62,500 nucleotides of DNA from Alloyangia pacifica (GTDB lineage Bacteria > Pseudomonadota > Alphaproteobacteria > Rhodobacterales > Rhodobacteraceae). Numbering within the stretch: position 1 is the stretch's first letter; each line of letters opens with the position of its first letter. The position numbers and the translations under genes were made by a program. The notes beneath the pieces are model-generated. The model was not told where the DNA came from, did no database searches, and worked only from the letters and a program-made list of their open reading frames with translations. The stretch covers positions 1-62,500 of the forward strand of contig NZ_CP022192.1 in the NCBI RefSeq assembly GCF_003111685.1, in the 5' to 3' direction. Positions 42,447-51,015 of the stretch are shown piece by piece.

Positions 42447-43277
42447 ATGGTCCATATTATGGAACACACAAGGGACGGCAGCACCCCCGGCAGTCTCGCC
42501 GGCAGCCAGAGCGTCGACCGCGCGCTGGCGCTTCTGGGCATGGTCGGACGCCGCCCGCGCGAGGGCGCGAGCCTGGGTGAGCTGGTCGCCGAGTCGGGGC
42601 TCAACAAACCCACCGTGCGGCGGCTGATGCTGGCGCTGATCCGCAACGGCATGGTCGAGCAGAACGAGGCGACGCGGCGCTATTTCCTGGGCGAGGAATC
42701 CTACATTCTCGGGACTTTCGCGGCACATCGGCACGGGCTGCTGGAACTCTCCTTCGAGCCCCTGTCGCGACTGGCGCAGCAGACCGGGGACGCCGCCTTC
42801 CTGTCGGTCCGGCGCGGCTTTTCGGCGCTCTGCCTGCACCGCGAGGAGGGCACCTATCCGATCCGGACCTATGCGCTGATGACCGGGCGGCTGCACCCGC
42901 TGGGGGTCGGCGCGGGGTCGCTGGCGATGCTCTCGGCCCTGCCCGACGCCGAGGTCGAGGCCGCCCTCGCCGCCAATGCCGCGCGGCTCGAAGCCGACTA
43001 CCCCGGCCTGCCGCCCGCGCAGATTCTTGCCCGCGTCGCCGAGACCCGGGCGCAGGGCTACGCGCTGAACCCGGGCCTGGTGTTTCCCGACTCGTGGGGA
43101 CTGGGCGTGGCGCTGCGTCGCCCCGACGGTGCACTGGCCGGCGCGCTGTCGCTGGCCGCCATCGAAAGCCGCATGCAGCAGCCGCGCCGGGAGGAGCTCG
43201 TGGCGCAGCTGCAGGCCGCGGCACAGGAAATCGAACAGACACTCGCGCAGCTCTACGCCGCGCGCACCCGCATTTGA
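42447..43277 (+). CDS. IclR-family transcriptional regulator
   Basis: A 276-residue regulator. The N-terminal winged helix (SVDRALALLGMVGRR...SLGELVAESGLNKPTVRRLMLALIRNGMVE) is followed by the IclR effector domain (FLGEESYILGTF...PLSRLAQQTGDAAFLSVRRG...HPLGVGAGSLAMLSAL). The ATG at 42447 has GGAGGAG upstream; a second ATG at 42459 is possible. It is the first gene of a rightward unit with the thiolase, acyl-CoA ligase and PPC protein, and divergent from the TRAP operon. It probably controls both. An operator-like palindrome covers its own start codon. Confidence 0.92.
   Translation: MVHIMEHTRDGSTPGSLAGSQSVDRALALLGMVGRRPREGASLGELVAESGLNKPTVRRLMLALIRNGMVEQNEATRRYFLGEESYILGTFAAHRHGLLELSFEPLSRLAQQTGDAAFLSVRRGFSALCLHREEGTYPIRTYALMTGRLHPLGVGAGSLAMLSALPDAEVEAALAANAARLEADYPGLPPAQILARVAETRAQGYALNPGLVFPDSWGLGVALRRPDGALAGALSLAAIESRMQQPRREELVAQLQAAAQEIEQTLAQLYAARTRI
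42448..42466. promoter_or_regulatory. candidate IclR operator, copy 2, over the iclR start codon
   Basis: TGGTCCATATTATGGAACA is a near-perfect inverted repeat (TGGTCCAT against TGTTCCAT on the other strand). It begins one base inside the iclR ATG and also covers the second ATG. Binding there would block the gene's own transcription or initiation, giving tight autoregulation. A related half site at 42331 supports a shared motif. Confidence 0.55.
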
Positions 43278-43284
43278 GGAGGAC

Positions 43285-44457
43285 ATGATGCAAGACCCAC
43301 AGATCGTCGGCTGGGGCCACACGCCCTTTGGCAAGTCCGAGCACCCGGACACCGAAAGCCTGATGGCCGCCGCCGTGAGCGAGGCGCTGGAGCACGCCGG
43401 GATCACCCCCGAGGATGTCGACGGGCTCTTCGTCGGGGTGTTCAACAACGGGTTCTCGCAGCAGGATTTCCAGGGCGCGCTGGTCGCCATGGGCGATGAA
43501 CGCTTTGCCCATACCCCCGCCACGCGCTACGAGAACGCCTGCGCCACCGGCTCGGCCGCCCTGCACGGCGCGATGGATTTCATCGCCGCCGGACGCGGCC
43601 GCATCGCGCTGGTGGTGGGCGCCGAGAAGATGACCGCGACCCCGACGGCCGAGGTCGGTGACGTCCTCCTTGGCGCCAGCTACTGCAAGGAAGAGGCGGA
43701 CATCAGCGGCGGGTTCGCCGGGCTCTTCGGGCAGATCGCCGGCAGCTACTTCCAGCGCTACGGCGACAAGAGCGAAGAGCTGGCGATGATCGCGGCCAAG
43801 AACCATGCCAACGGCATGGCCAACCCGCTGGCGCACATGCGCAAGGATTTCGGCACCGCCTTTTGCAACACCGTCTCCGAGAAGAACCCGATCGTCGCGG
43901 GGCCCCTGCGCCGCACCGATTGCTCGCTGGTCTCGGACGGGGCGGCGGTGCTGGTGCTGGCCGATGCCGAAACCGCGGCCGGGATGAAGCGCGCCATCGC
44001 CTTCCGCGCGCGCAGCCACGTCAACGAGATCATGGCGCTGTCGCGCCGCGACGTGCTGGAATTCGCCGGGGCCCGCCGGGCGTGGCAGCAGGCCTTCGAG
44101 ACCTCGGGGCTGTGCCTCGACGATCTGTCGCTGGTCGAGACCCACGACTGTTTCACCATCGCCGAGATGCTGGAATACGAGGCCATGGGCCTTGCTGAGC
44201 GCGGCCAGGGCGGGCGGGTGATCCGCGAGGGGATCACCGCCAAGGACGGCAGGCTGCCGGTCAACGCCTCGGGCGGGCTGAAGTCCAAGGGCCACCCGAT
44301 CGGCGCCACCGGCGTGTCGCTGCACGTCATGGCGGCGATGCAGCTGGCCGGCGAGGCGGGCGAGATGCAGATCCCCGGCGCCGAGATCGCGGGCGTGTTC
44401 AACATGGGCGGCGCAGCGGTGACCAACTACGTGTCGATCCTGGAGCGGGTGAAATGA
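43285..44457 (+). CDS. SCP2-type thiolase family acyltransferase
   Basis: A 390-residue thiolase-fold enzyme. The acyl-accepting cysteine is C86 (NACATGSAAL). An HDCF motif is at residues 287-290 with C289, and GHPIGATG gives H337. The C-terminal CxG cysteine of ordinary thiolases is replaced by FNMGGAA. This combination is that of SCP2-type thiolases, in which the HDCF cysteine is thought to act as the acid/base. It starts 8 bases after iclR with GAGGAGG and overlaps the ligase gene in ATGA. It probably removes or adds an acyl unit in the breakdown of the acid activated by the ligase. Confidence 0.88.
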   Translation: MMQDPQIVGWGHTPFGKSEHPDTESLMAAAVSEALEHAGITPEDVDGLFVGVFNNGFSQQDFQGALVAMGDERFAHTPATRYENACATGSAALHGAMDFIAAGRGRIALVVGAEKMTATPTAEVGDVLLGASYCKEEADISGGFAGLFGQIAGSYFQRYGDKSEELAMIAAKNHANGMANPLAHMRKDFGTAFCNTVSEKNPIVAGPLRRTDCSLVSDGAAVLVLADAETAAGMKRAIAFRARSHVNEIMALSRRDVLEFAGARRAWQQAFETSGLCLDDLSLVETHDCFTIAEMLEYEAMGLAERGQGGRVIREGITAKDGRLPVNASGGLKSKGHPIGATGVSLHVMAAMQLAGEAGEMQIPGAEIAGVFNMGGAAVTNYVSILERVK

Positions 44458-46088
44458 CCATCGACCTCTCCGGTGGCCTGCCCCCCGTGTCCACGCGGGT
44501 GATGAACCTTGCCAACTTCCTCGCCGAGAGCGCCCGCCGCCACCCAGATGAGATCGGCTTCGTCTGGGGCGAGCGGACCTGGACCTGGGCCGAGATGGAG
44601 GCGCGCTCCGCGGCCTTTGCCGCCGCGCTGCAGGGCCGGTTCGGTCTGCAGAAGGGCGACCGGCTGCTGGTGCAATCGGCCAACAACAACCAGATGTTCG
44701 AGGCGATGTTCGCCTGCTGGCGCATCGGCGCGGTCTGGGTGCCCGCCAACTTCCGCCAGTCGCCAGAGGACATTGCCTTTCTGGCTCAAAGCTCGCAGGC
44801 CAAGGGCATGCTCTGCGAGGCCGCCTTCCCCGAGCATGCCGCGGCCTGTGGCGACCTCGGCTTCGTGATCGGCATCGGCGAGGGTCTGGGGGAGAGCTAC
44901 GAGGCGCTGGTCGCCGCCCACCTCGGCCAGCGCCCGCCGCAGGTGGCGGTCCAGCGCGACGATCCCTGTTGGTTCTTCTTCACCTCCGGCACCACCGGGC
45001 GGCCCAAGGCGGCGGTGCTGACCCATGGGCAGATGGCCTTTGTCGTCACCAACCACCTGTGTGACCTGATGCCCGGCACCGGGCCGGAGGACGCCTCGAT
45101 CGTCGTCGCGCCGCTGTCGCATGGCGCGGGCATCCACCAGCTGGCGCAGGTGGCGCATGGGGTGAAAACGATCCTGCCCGCCGGGGCCAAGTTCGACCCT
45201 GACGAAATCTGGGGTCTGGTGGCCAAGTGGAAGGTCACGAACCTCTTTACCGTGCCCACCATCGTCAAGCTGCTGGTCGAGCACCCCTCGGTCGCCGAGC
45301 ACGACCATGCGAGCCTGCGCTACATGATCTACGCCGGCGCGCCCATGTACCGCGCCGACCAGATCCGCGCGCTGCAGGTGCTGGGGCCGAAGCTGGTGCA
45401 GTACTTCGGTCTTGGCGAGGTCACCGGCAATATCACCGTGCTGCCCCCCGCGCATCACTCGGCGGAGGATGGCGCGATGCGCATCGGCTCCTGCGGCTTT
45501 GCCCGGACCGGCATGCAGGTGCAAATCCAGGACGCCGAGGGGAATGAGGTCGCTCCGGGCGAGACCGGCGAGATCGCGGTGATCGGCCCCGCCGTCTTTG
45601 CCGGCTATTTCGACAACCCCGAGGCCAATGCCAAGAGCTTCCGGGGTGGCTGGTTCCTCACCGGCGATCTGGGGCACATGGACGCCGAGGGGTTCGTCTA
45701 CCTGACAGGGCGCGCCTCGGACATGTACATCTCGGGCGGCTCGAACATCTACCCGCGCGAGATCGAGGAGAAGATCCTGCTCCATCCCGAGATCTCGGAG
45801 GTTGCCGTGCTCGGGATGCCCGACCCGGTCTGGGGCGAGATCGGCGTCGCGGTGTGCGTGGCGCGCAGCGCGGGGCTGGCTCCCGAGGCGCTGCTGGACT
45901 GGCTGACCCCGAAGATCGCTCGCTACAAGCTGCCCCGCCACGTGGTCTTCTGGGAGGAGATGCCGAAAAGCGCCTATGGCAAGATCACCAAGAAGATGAT
46001 CCGCGAGGCGCTGATCGCGCGCGGTGACCTGCCGACGGCGGGGGCGGGCGCCCCGGAGCGGAACCCGGAGAGGAGCCCGGCGCCATGA
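44454..46088 (+). CDS. acyl-CoA synthetase (AMP-forming, ANL superfamily)
   Basis: A 544-residue ligase that activates a carboxylic acid to its CoA thioester. The phosphate-binding loop is FFTSGTTGRPKAAVLTHG, the adenylate motif is YFGLGEVTGNI, and the hinge reads LTGDLGHMDAEGFVYLTGRASDMYISGGSNIYPREIEE. The catalytic lysine lies in PKSAYGKITKK near the end. It is translationally coupled to the thiolase and PPC genes. The substrate is unknown; the TRAP importer next door may supply it. Confidence 0.93.
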   Translation: MTIDLSGGLPPVSTRVMNLANFLAESARRHPDEIGFVWGERTWTWAEMEARSAAFAAALQGRFGLQKGDRLLVQSANNNQMFEAMFACWRIGAVWVPANFRQSPEDIAFLAQSSQAKGMLCEAAFPEHAAACGDLGFVIGIGEGLGESYEALVAAHLGQRPPQVAVQRDDPCWFFFTSGTTGRPKAAVLTHGQMAFVVTNHLCDLMPGTGPEDASIVVAPLSHGAGIHQLAQVAHGVKTILPAGAKFDPDEIWGLVAKWKVTNLFTVPTIVKLLVEHPSVAEHDHASLRYMIYAGAPMYRADQIRALQVLGPKLVQYFGLGEVTGNITVLPPAHHSAEDGAMRIGSCGFARTGMQVQIQDAEGNEVAPGETGEIAVIGPAVFAGYFDNPEANAKSFRGGWFLTGDLGHMDAEGFVYLTGRASDMYISGGSNIYPREIEEKILLHPEISEVAVLGMPDPVWGEIGVAVCVARSAGLAPEALLDWLTPKIARYKLPRHVVFWEEMPKSAYGKITKKMIREALIARGDLPTAGAGAPERNPERSPAP

Positions 46089-46915
46089 CCCTCCGGCAGC
46101 AGCTCGCGCACCCGGGCCCACGGGCGTCCGAGCGCTTCACCGCCCTGCCCTGCCGTGCCCAGAAGCTGGAGCTGCGTCTCGCCGCGGGGCTCACCGTCGA
46201 GCAGGCGGTGGTGCAGGCGCTTGCCGAGGCGGGTTTCTCGGCCGGCTACCTGCGGCTGACCGAGGCCGCCTTCGCGCGGCTCGCCTACGTCATCCCTGCC
46301 CCCGCCCCCGGCGACGGGCGCGCCGCCTGGTACAGCAAGATCCATGTGCTCGACGGCGCCCAGCTCAGCGAGGCCGGTCTGCACCTGGGGGTGAAGGACG
46401 GCGCGCCTTTCCTGCATTGCCACGGGCTCTGGTCCGGCCAGGACGGGCAGCCGCGGATGGGCCACCTCCTGGCGCAGCAGTCGACACTTGCCGAAGACGT
46501 GCTGGTGCACGGCTGGGGCCTCACCGGTGCCACGCTGAGCGTCGCGGCGGACCCGGAGACCGGCTTCGATCTCTTTTCCCCCACGGCGGTGGGCGCGCCC
46601 GGAGAGGGGCGCCCCGCCCTGCTCTGCACCCTGCGCCCGAACGAGGATCCCCACGCGCTGCTGCCGCAGGCCGGCGCTCCGCTTGGCCGGGCCCGGGTCG
46701 AGGGCATCGGCAGCCTCGTACACAGCCGCTTCGAACACGATGAGCTCGAGAGCTACGCCACCGAGGTGCTGCTGCGCGCCGGGCGGCTGACCGGCGACAG
46801 CGTGATCCTCAACGTCGCCTCGGTCGGCTTTGACGGCAGGCCGGTGTCCGGCGTCCTGCGCCCGCATGACAACCGGATCTGCATCACCGCGGAACTCCTG
46901 CTGATCGGGGAATAG
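46085..46915 (+). CDS. PPC/DUF296 domain protein, apparently two domains
   Basis: A 276-residue protein with two copies of the PPC (DUF296, PCC) fold. The first runs roughly from residue 25 to 165 and holds the metal-site-like HCHGLWSGQDGQPRMGHLL. The second, from about 175 onward, contains CTLRPNEDPHALL and ILNVASVGFDGRPVSGVLRPHDNRICITAELLLIG. Single PPC proteins are known as DNA-binding or possible enzyme proteins; neither role is proven in bacteria. The coupled position after thiolase and ligase genes favours a metabolic role here. Confidence 0.75.
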   Translation: MTLRQQLAHPGPRASERFTALPCRAQKLELRLAAGLTVEQAVVQALAEAGFSAGYLRLTEAAFARLAYVIPAPAPGDGRAAWYSKIHVLDGAQLSEAGLHLGVKDGAPFLHCHGLWSGQDGQPRMGHLLAQQSTLAEDVLVHGWGLTGATLSVAADPETGFDLFSPTAVGAPGEGRPALLCTLRPNEDPHALLPQAGAPLGRARVEGIGSLVHSRFEHDELESYATEVLLRAGRLTGDSVILNVASVGFDGRPVSGVLRPHDNRICITAELLLIGE

Positions 46916-46983
46916 CCGGGCTGCGGGCGGGGGCCCGCGCCGGGCCCCGCGCGACTTTCCAAATACGCCTGCCCCAACGCAAA

Positions 46984-47014
46984 CGCCCGCGCCGCCGGTC
47001 GGGCAGCGCGGGCG
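46984..47014 (-). terminator. hairpin terminator for the semialdehyde dehydrogenase gene
   Basis: CGCCCGCGC and GCGCGGGCG pair around a 13-base loop. On the minus strand the stem is followed by TTTGCGTT. It lies 20 bases after the aldehyde dehydrogenase stop, between two convergent genes, which fits a terminator. Confidence 0.6.
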
Positions 47015-47034
47015 CGTCTCGGCTGCGGCGCGGC

Positions 47035-48549
47035 TTACGTCAGATCGCCGGGCAGCAGCGCGTCGGGCAGGTTCTGGTAGCTCACCGGGCGCAGGAAGCG
47101 GCGGATCGAGAGCGTGCCCACCGAGGTGGCGCCGAAGTTGGTCGCGGCCGGGTAAGGCCCGCCGTGCACCATCGCGTCACAGACCTCGACGCCGGTGGGG
47201 AAGCCGTTGACCAGCACCCGGCCGGCCTTGCGCTCGAGCACCGGCATCAGCCGCTGCGCCAGCGCCGTGTCGCCCTCGTCCATGTGGATCGTTGCGGTCA
47301 GCTGGCCCTCGAACCCCTTGGCGAGCTCTTCCATCTCGCCCGGCCCCGAGACCCGCACCACGAGGCCGAGCGGGCCGAAGACCTCCTCGCCAAGCGCATG
47401 ATCCTGCAGGTAATTCTCGGCATCGGTCTCGAAGAGGTTGGGCAGCGCGCTGCGCCCCTCGCTGTCGCTGGTCAGCACCGGTTTCACCGCATTGCGACCG
47501 TCAAAGCGGGATTTACCATCCTTATACGCCTGCGCGATACCCTCGGTGAGCATGCATTGGGCGGCCGCGCCCTTCAGCGCCTCGGCGGCAGCGGCGACAA
47601 AGGCGTCGCCCTCGGGGCCCGTCTCCACCACGGCGATGCCGGGGTTGGTGCAGAACTGGCCGGCGCCCATCGTCAGGGAGCCCGCCCAGCCGGTGCCGAG
47701 CTCGGCACCGCGCGCTTTCACGGCCTCGGGAAGGAGGAACATCGGGTTGACCGAGCCCAGCTCGCCGAAGAAGGGGATCGGCACCTCGCGCTGTGCGCAG
47801 AGGTCAAACAGGGCACGGCCGCCGCCAAGCGAGCCGGTGAAGCCCACGGCGTTGATCAGCGGGTGCTGCACCAGCGCCTGGCCGACGTCGCGCTTGCCGC
47901 CCTGAACCAGCGAGAAGACGCCCTTGGGCATGCCGGTCTTCTCGATTGCGGCGAGGATTGCCTCGGCGACGATCTCGCCGGTGCCGGGGTGCGCGCCGTG
48001 GCCCTTGACCACCACCGGGCAGCCGGCGGCCAGCGCCGCGGCGGTGTCACCGCCGGCGGTGGAGAAGGCGAGCGGGAAGTTCGAGGCGCCAAAGACCGCG
48101 ACCGGCCCGATCGGGCGCATCACCATCTTGATGTCGGGGCGCGGCAGCGGCTGGCGGTCGGGCAGCGCCTCGTCGTGGCGGCGGTCGAGGTAGTCCCCCT
48201 TGAGGATGTGGCTGGCGAAGAGCCGCAGCTGGCCGGTGGTGCGGCCACGCTCGCCCTGCAGGCGCGCCTCGGGCAGGCCGGTTTCCTGCGTGCCGATCTC
48301 GGTGATCGCCTCGGCGCGGGCCTCGATCTCGTCGGCGATGGCGTTCAGGAACTCGGCGCGCGCCTCGCGGGTGGTGTAGCCATAGGTCCAGAAGGCCTCT
48401 TCGGCGGCCTTGCAGGCCTGATCGACCAGCGCAGGCGTGCCGACCGAGAAGTCGTGGCTCGGGCCATGCGCCGGCTCGGAGGGGAAGCTGGTCTCGCCAG
48501 CCACCCAGGTGCCTGCGATCAGGTGCTTGCCGTGCGGGGTGAAACTCAT
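47035..48549 (-). CDS. 2-oxoglutarate semialdehyde dehydrogenase (aldehyde dehydrogenase family, type III-like)
   Basis: A 504-residue NAD(P)+-dependent dehydrogenase that probably oxidises 2-oxoglutarate semialdehyde to 2-oxoglutarate. FGASNFPLAFSTAGGDTAAALAAGCPVVVKGH binds the cofactor, FFGELGSVNP carries the active-site glutamate, and GQFCTNPG holds the nucleophilic cysteine. VNGFPTGVEV, HGGPYPA and the ending STSVGTL-like region match the semialdehyde subgroup. It stands at the left edge of the hydroxyproline island, divergent from the ABC importer. It would complete the pathway and could also serve the pentonate cluster at 9.9-13.3 kb. Confidence 0.9.
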   Translation of the reverse strand: MSFTPHGKHLIAGTWVAGETSFPSEPAHGPSHDFSVGTPALVDQACKAAEEAFWTYGYTTREARAEFLNAIADEIEARAEAITEIGTQETGLPEARLQGERGRTTGQLRLFASHILKGDYLDRRHDEALPDRQPLPRPDIKMVMRPIGPVAVFGASNFPLAFSTAGGDTAAALAAGCPVVVKGHGAHPGTGEIVAEAILAAIEKTGMPKGVFSLVQGGKRDVGQALVQHPLINAVGFTGSLGGGRALFDLCAQREVPIPFFGELGSVNPMFLLPEAVKARGAELGTGWAGSLTMGAGQFCTNPGIAVVETGPEGDAFVAAAAEALKGAAAQCMLTEGIAQAYKDGKSRFDGRNAVKPVLTSDSEGRSALPNLFETDAENYLQDHALGEEVFGPLGLVVRVSGPGEMEELAKGFEGQLTATIHMDEGDTALAQRLMPVLERKAGRVLVNGFPTGVEVCDAMVHGGPYPAATNFGATSVGTLSIRRFLRPVSYQNLPDALLPGDLT

Positions 48550-48719
48550 GAGATGTCCCTTCTGACAGGGGACCGCTTGGTCGGTCGCGGCCAGCGCGCC
48601 GGGCGGCGCGATTGGCAGATGGCAGTCGGCCAAGGCCGGTCTTGCCGCGATCCTGAGGGGATTTCAGGGAGCTGGAAACTTCTTCGCCCTCGTAACAAAT
48701 ATTTTCTTCACAGGCCAGT

Positions 48720-48739
48720 ATTTTTCATTTAGGAAAAAT
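48720..48739. promoter_or_regulatory. inverted repeat ATTTTTC-N6-GAAAAAT upstream of ABC binding protein gene
   Basis: Seven-base arms ATTTTTC and GAAAAAT flank six bases in the AT-rich part of the 252-base divergent region. It lies 63 bases before the binding-protein ATG. An ATTTTTC-W-TTT stretch also occurs at 53563, next to the XRE-cupin start, so it may be a target of that regulator. This is tentative. Confidence 0.35.
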
Positions 48740-48801
48740 CTTGCACGAAAAAATAAGTCCGGCAGCCCTCGCCGGCGTCCACAACAGCGAGAGACATCCG
48801 A

Positions 48802-49608
48802 ATGAAGACCTTCACGCTCACCGCCGCCCTTCTGACCGCGACCGCGCTCGCGGGCACCGCCCAGGCCGACAAGCTCGACGACATCATCTCCTCGGGCACG
48901 CTGCGCTGCGCCGTGGTGCTCGACTTCCCGCCGATGGGAATGCGCGATGACAGCAACACCCCGATCGGTTTCGACGTCGACTATTGCAACGACCTCGCGG
49001 CCGCGCTCGGCGTCGAGGCGGAAATCGTCGAGACCCCCTTCCCCGAACGCATCCCGGCGCTGATGTCGGGCCGCGTCGACGTGGGCGTCGCCTCAACTTC
49101 GGACACGCTTGAGCGCGCCAAGACCGTCGGCTTCAGCGTGCCCTACTTCGCCTTCGAAATGGCCGTGACCTCGAACGACGAAACCGGCATCGCCTCTTTC
49201 GAGGACATGAAGGGCCACACCGTCGGCGCGGTTGCCGGCACCTACGAGGCGATCGCGCTGCAGGCGCAGGTCGACGCCTGGGGCGAGGGCAGCTTCCGCC
49301 CCTACCAGACCCAGGCCGACGTCTTCCTTGCGCTGAGCCAGGGCCAGCTCGACGCCACCGTCTCGACCTCGACCGTGGCGCAGGCGAACGTGCAGTCCGG
49401 CAACTTCGACGGCATCTCGGTGGTCGGCAAGGCCCCCTTCGACACCGATTACGTTGCCCTTTTCGCCAAGCGCGACGAGTACGGCCTGCTGAACTACCTC
49501 GATCTCTTCGTGAACCAGCAGGTGCGCACCGGCCGCTACGCCGAGCTCTACGAAAAGTGGGTCGGCGGCGAGCTGCCCGACCTGACCGTGGGCGGCGTCT
49601 ACCGCTGA
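48802..49608 (+). CDS. amino acid ABC transporter substrate-binding protein
   Basis: A 268-residue periplasmic protein of the polar amino acid family (SBP_bac_3). A signal peptide of about 22 residues ends near AQA. DKLDDIISSGTLRCAVVLDFPPMGMRDDSNTPIGFDVDYCNDLAAALG and the VDVGVASTSDTLERAKTVGFSVPY ligand region are clear. It is the first gene of a four-gene importer in the hydroxyproline island, so hydroxyproline or proline is the probable ligand. The specificity is inferred from context. Confidence 0.92.
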   Translation: MKTFTLTAALLTATALAGTAQADKLDDIISSGTLRCAVVLDFPPMGMRDDSNTPIGFDVDYCNDLAAALGVEAEIVETPFPERIPALMSGRVDVGVASTSDTLERAKTVGFSVPYFAFEMAVTSNDETGIASFEDMKGHTVGAVAGTYEAIALQAQVDAWGEGSFRPYQTQADVFLALSQGQLDATVSTSTVAQANVQSGNFDGISVVGKAPFDTDYVALFAKRDEYGLLNYLDLFVNQQVRTGRYAELYEKWVGGELPDLTVGGVYR

Positions 49609-49627
49609 TCCCTGACCGGACCGACCG

Positions 49628-49655
49628 GCGGCGCGGACCCCACCGCGCCGCTTTT
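49628..49655 (+). terminator. hairpin with U tract between binding protein and permease genes, probable attenuator
   Basis: GCGGCGCGG (49628-49636) pairs with CCGCGCCGC (49643-49651) around a 6-base loop and is followed by TTTT. It begins 20 bases after the binding-protein stop. A partial terminator here would keep the binding protein more abundant than the permeases, as at 41224 in the TRAP operon. Confidence 0.65.
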
Positions 49656-49682
49656 CCTCTCGCTCTATCAGGCGCCTAACAC

Positions 49683-50348
49683 ATGTTCGATTACACCTTC
49701 CAATGGAAGCAGGCGCTCGCCAAGCTTCCGCAGATGCTGGACGGTGCGGTCGTCACGATGGAGGTCGCAGTCCTGTCGATGGTGATCGGCATCCTGCTTG
49801 CCGTCGTCCTGACGCTGCTGCGACTCTCGGGCTCGCGCCCGCTCGCCGCCATCGCCACCGCCTGGGTCGAGATCGCGCGCAACACGCCCGCGCTCTTCCA
49901 GATCTACATGGCCCATTTCGGCGTGGCGAGCTTCGGCATCCACTTCTCGCCCTTCGTGTCGCTGCTCATCGGCATCACCTTCAACAATGCCGGCTATCTC
50001 GCCGAGAACTTCCGCGGCGCGCTGAAGGCGATCCCCGACACCCAGGCCCGGGCCGGCCGCTCGCTGGGCATGTCGCAACTGCAGGCCTTCCGCTTCATCA
50101 TCCTGCCGCAGATGCTGCGCATCTCCTTCCTGCCGATGACCAACCAGATGGTCTGGGCGATCCTGATGACCTCGCTCGGGGTCACCGTCGGGATGAACAC
50201 CGACCTCTACGGGGTGACGCAGGACCTCAACGCGCTGACCTTCCGCACCTTCGAGCTTTTCGCCATCGCCGCGGTGATCTTCTACGCGATCACCAAGATC
50301 ATCACCCTCGGCGCGCGGCTGCTCGCTGTCCGCCTGTTCCGCTACTGA
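49683..50348 (+). CDS. amino acid ABC transporter permease (first)
   Basis: A 221-residue HisM/GlnP-type permease with about five spans. ARAGRSLGMSQLQAFRFIILPQMLRISFLPMTNQ is the EAA loop that docks the ATPase. ARNTPALFQIYMAHF matches the family's RGTPxLxQL region. It pairs with the second permease 13 bases downstream. Confidence 0.93.
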   Translation: MFDYTFQWKQALAKLPQMLDGAVVTMEVAVLSMVIGILLAVVLTLLRLSGSRPLAAIATAWVEIARNTPALFQIYMAHFGVASFGIHFSPFVSLLIGITFNNAGYLAENFRGALKAIPDTQARAGRSLGMSQLQAFRFIILPQMLRISFLPMTNQMVWAILMTSLGVTVGMNTDLYGVTQDLNALTFRTFELFAIAAVIFYAITKIITLGARLLAVRLFRY

Positions 50349-50361
50349 GGGAGGAGACCGC

Positions 50362-51015
50362 ATGTTCGACACCGCCCTCACCGCAAACGACCTGATCTTC
50401 CTCGCCAAGGGCGCGGGGATGACGATCCTGGTCACCCTCATCTCGGTCGCCATCGGCACCGTGCTCGGCGTTCTCTTCGGGGTGATCCGGGTGCAGCTCG
50501 GCGCCGCGCTCGCCGCGCCGCTGACCTTCCTGCTCGACATCTTCCGCTCGATCCCGCTGCTGATCCAGCTGGTGCTGGCCAATGCCTTCATGGGCATGGT
50601 GCTGAAGCTGCAGATGTCGGGGCTCACCGTTGCCTGCATGGTGCTCTCGCTCTACACCGCCGCCTATTGCGCCGAGATCGTGCGCGGCGGCATCGACGCG
50701 GTGCCCGCCACCACCCGGCGCGCGGCGCGCTCGCTCGGCATGAGCTGGGGGCAGGACATGCGCTACATCGTCATGCCGCTGGCCACCCGCGTCGCCCTGC
50801 CGTCGTGGATCGGCCTTGCGCTTGGGGTCATGAAGGACTCGGCGCTGGTCTACGTGGTGCAGGTCACCGAGCTTCTGAAGTCGACGCAGATCCTCATCAC
50901 CCGCTTGCAGGAGCCGATGTTCCTGCTGCTGCTCTGCGGCGCCTTCTACTTCATCATCAGCCTTCCGCTGGCCCGGTTCGGCGGCTATCTCGAGAAAAGG
51001 TGGTCCAATGATTGA
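50362..51015 (+). CDS. amino acid ABC transporter permease (second)
   Basis: A 217-residue permease of the same family. DIFRSIPLLIQLVLANAFMG corresponds to the RGTP loop. The EAA loop is ATTRRAARSLGMSWGQDMRYIVMPLATRVALPSWIG. GGGAGGAG precedes the ATG, and its end overlaps the ATPase gene by 8 bases. Confidence 0.93.
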   Translation: MFDTALTANDLIFLAKGAGMTILVTLISVAIGTVLGVLFGVIRVQLGAALAAPLTFLLDIFRSIPLLIQLVLANAFMGMVLKLQMSGLTVACMVLSLYTAAYCAEIVRGGIDAVPATTRRAARSLGMSWGQDMRYIVMPLATRVALPSWIGLALGVMKDSALVYVVQVTELLKSTQILITRLQEPMFLLLLCGAFYFIISLPLARFGGYLEKRWSND

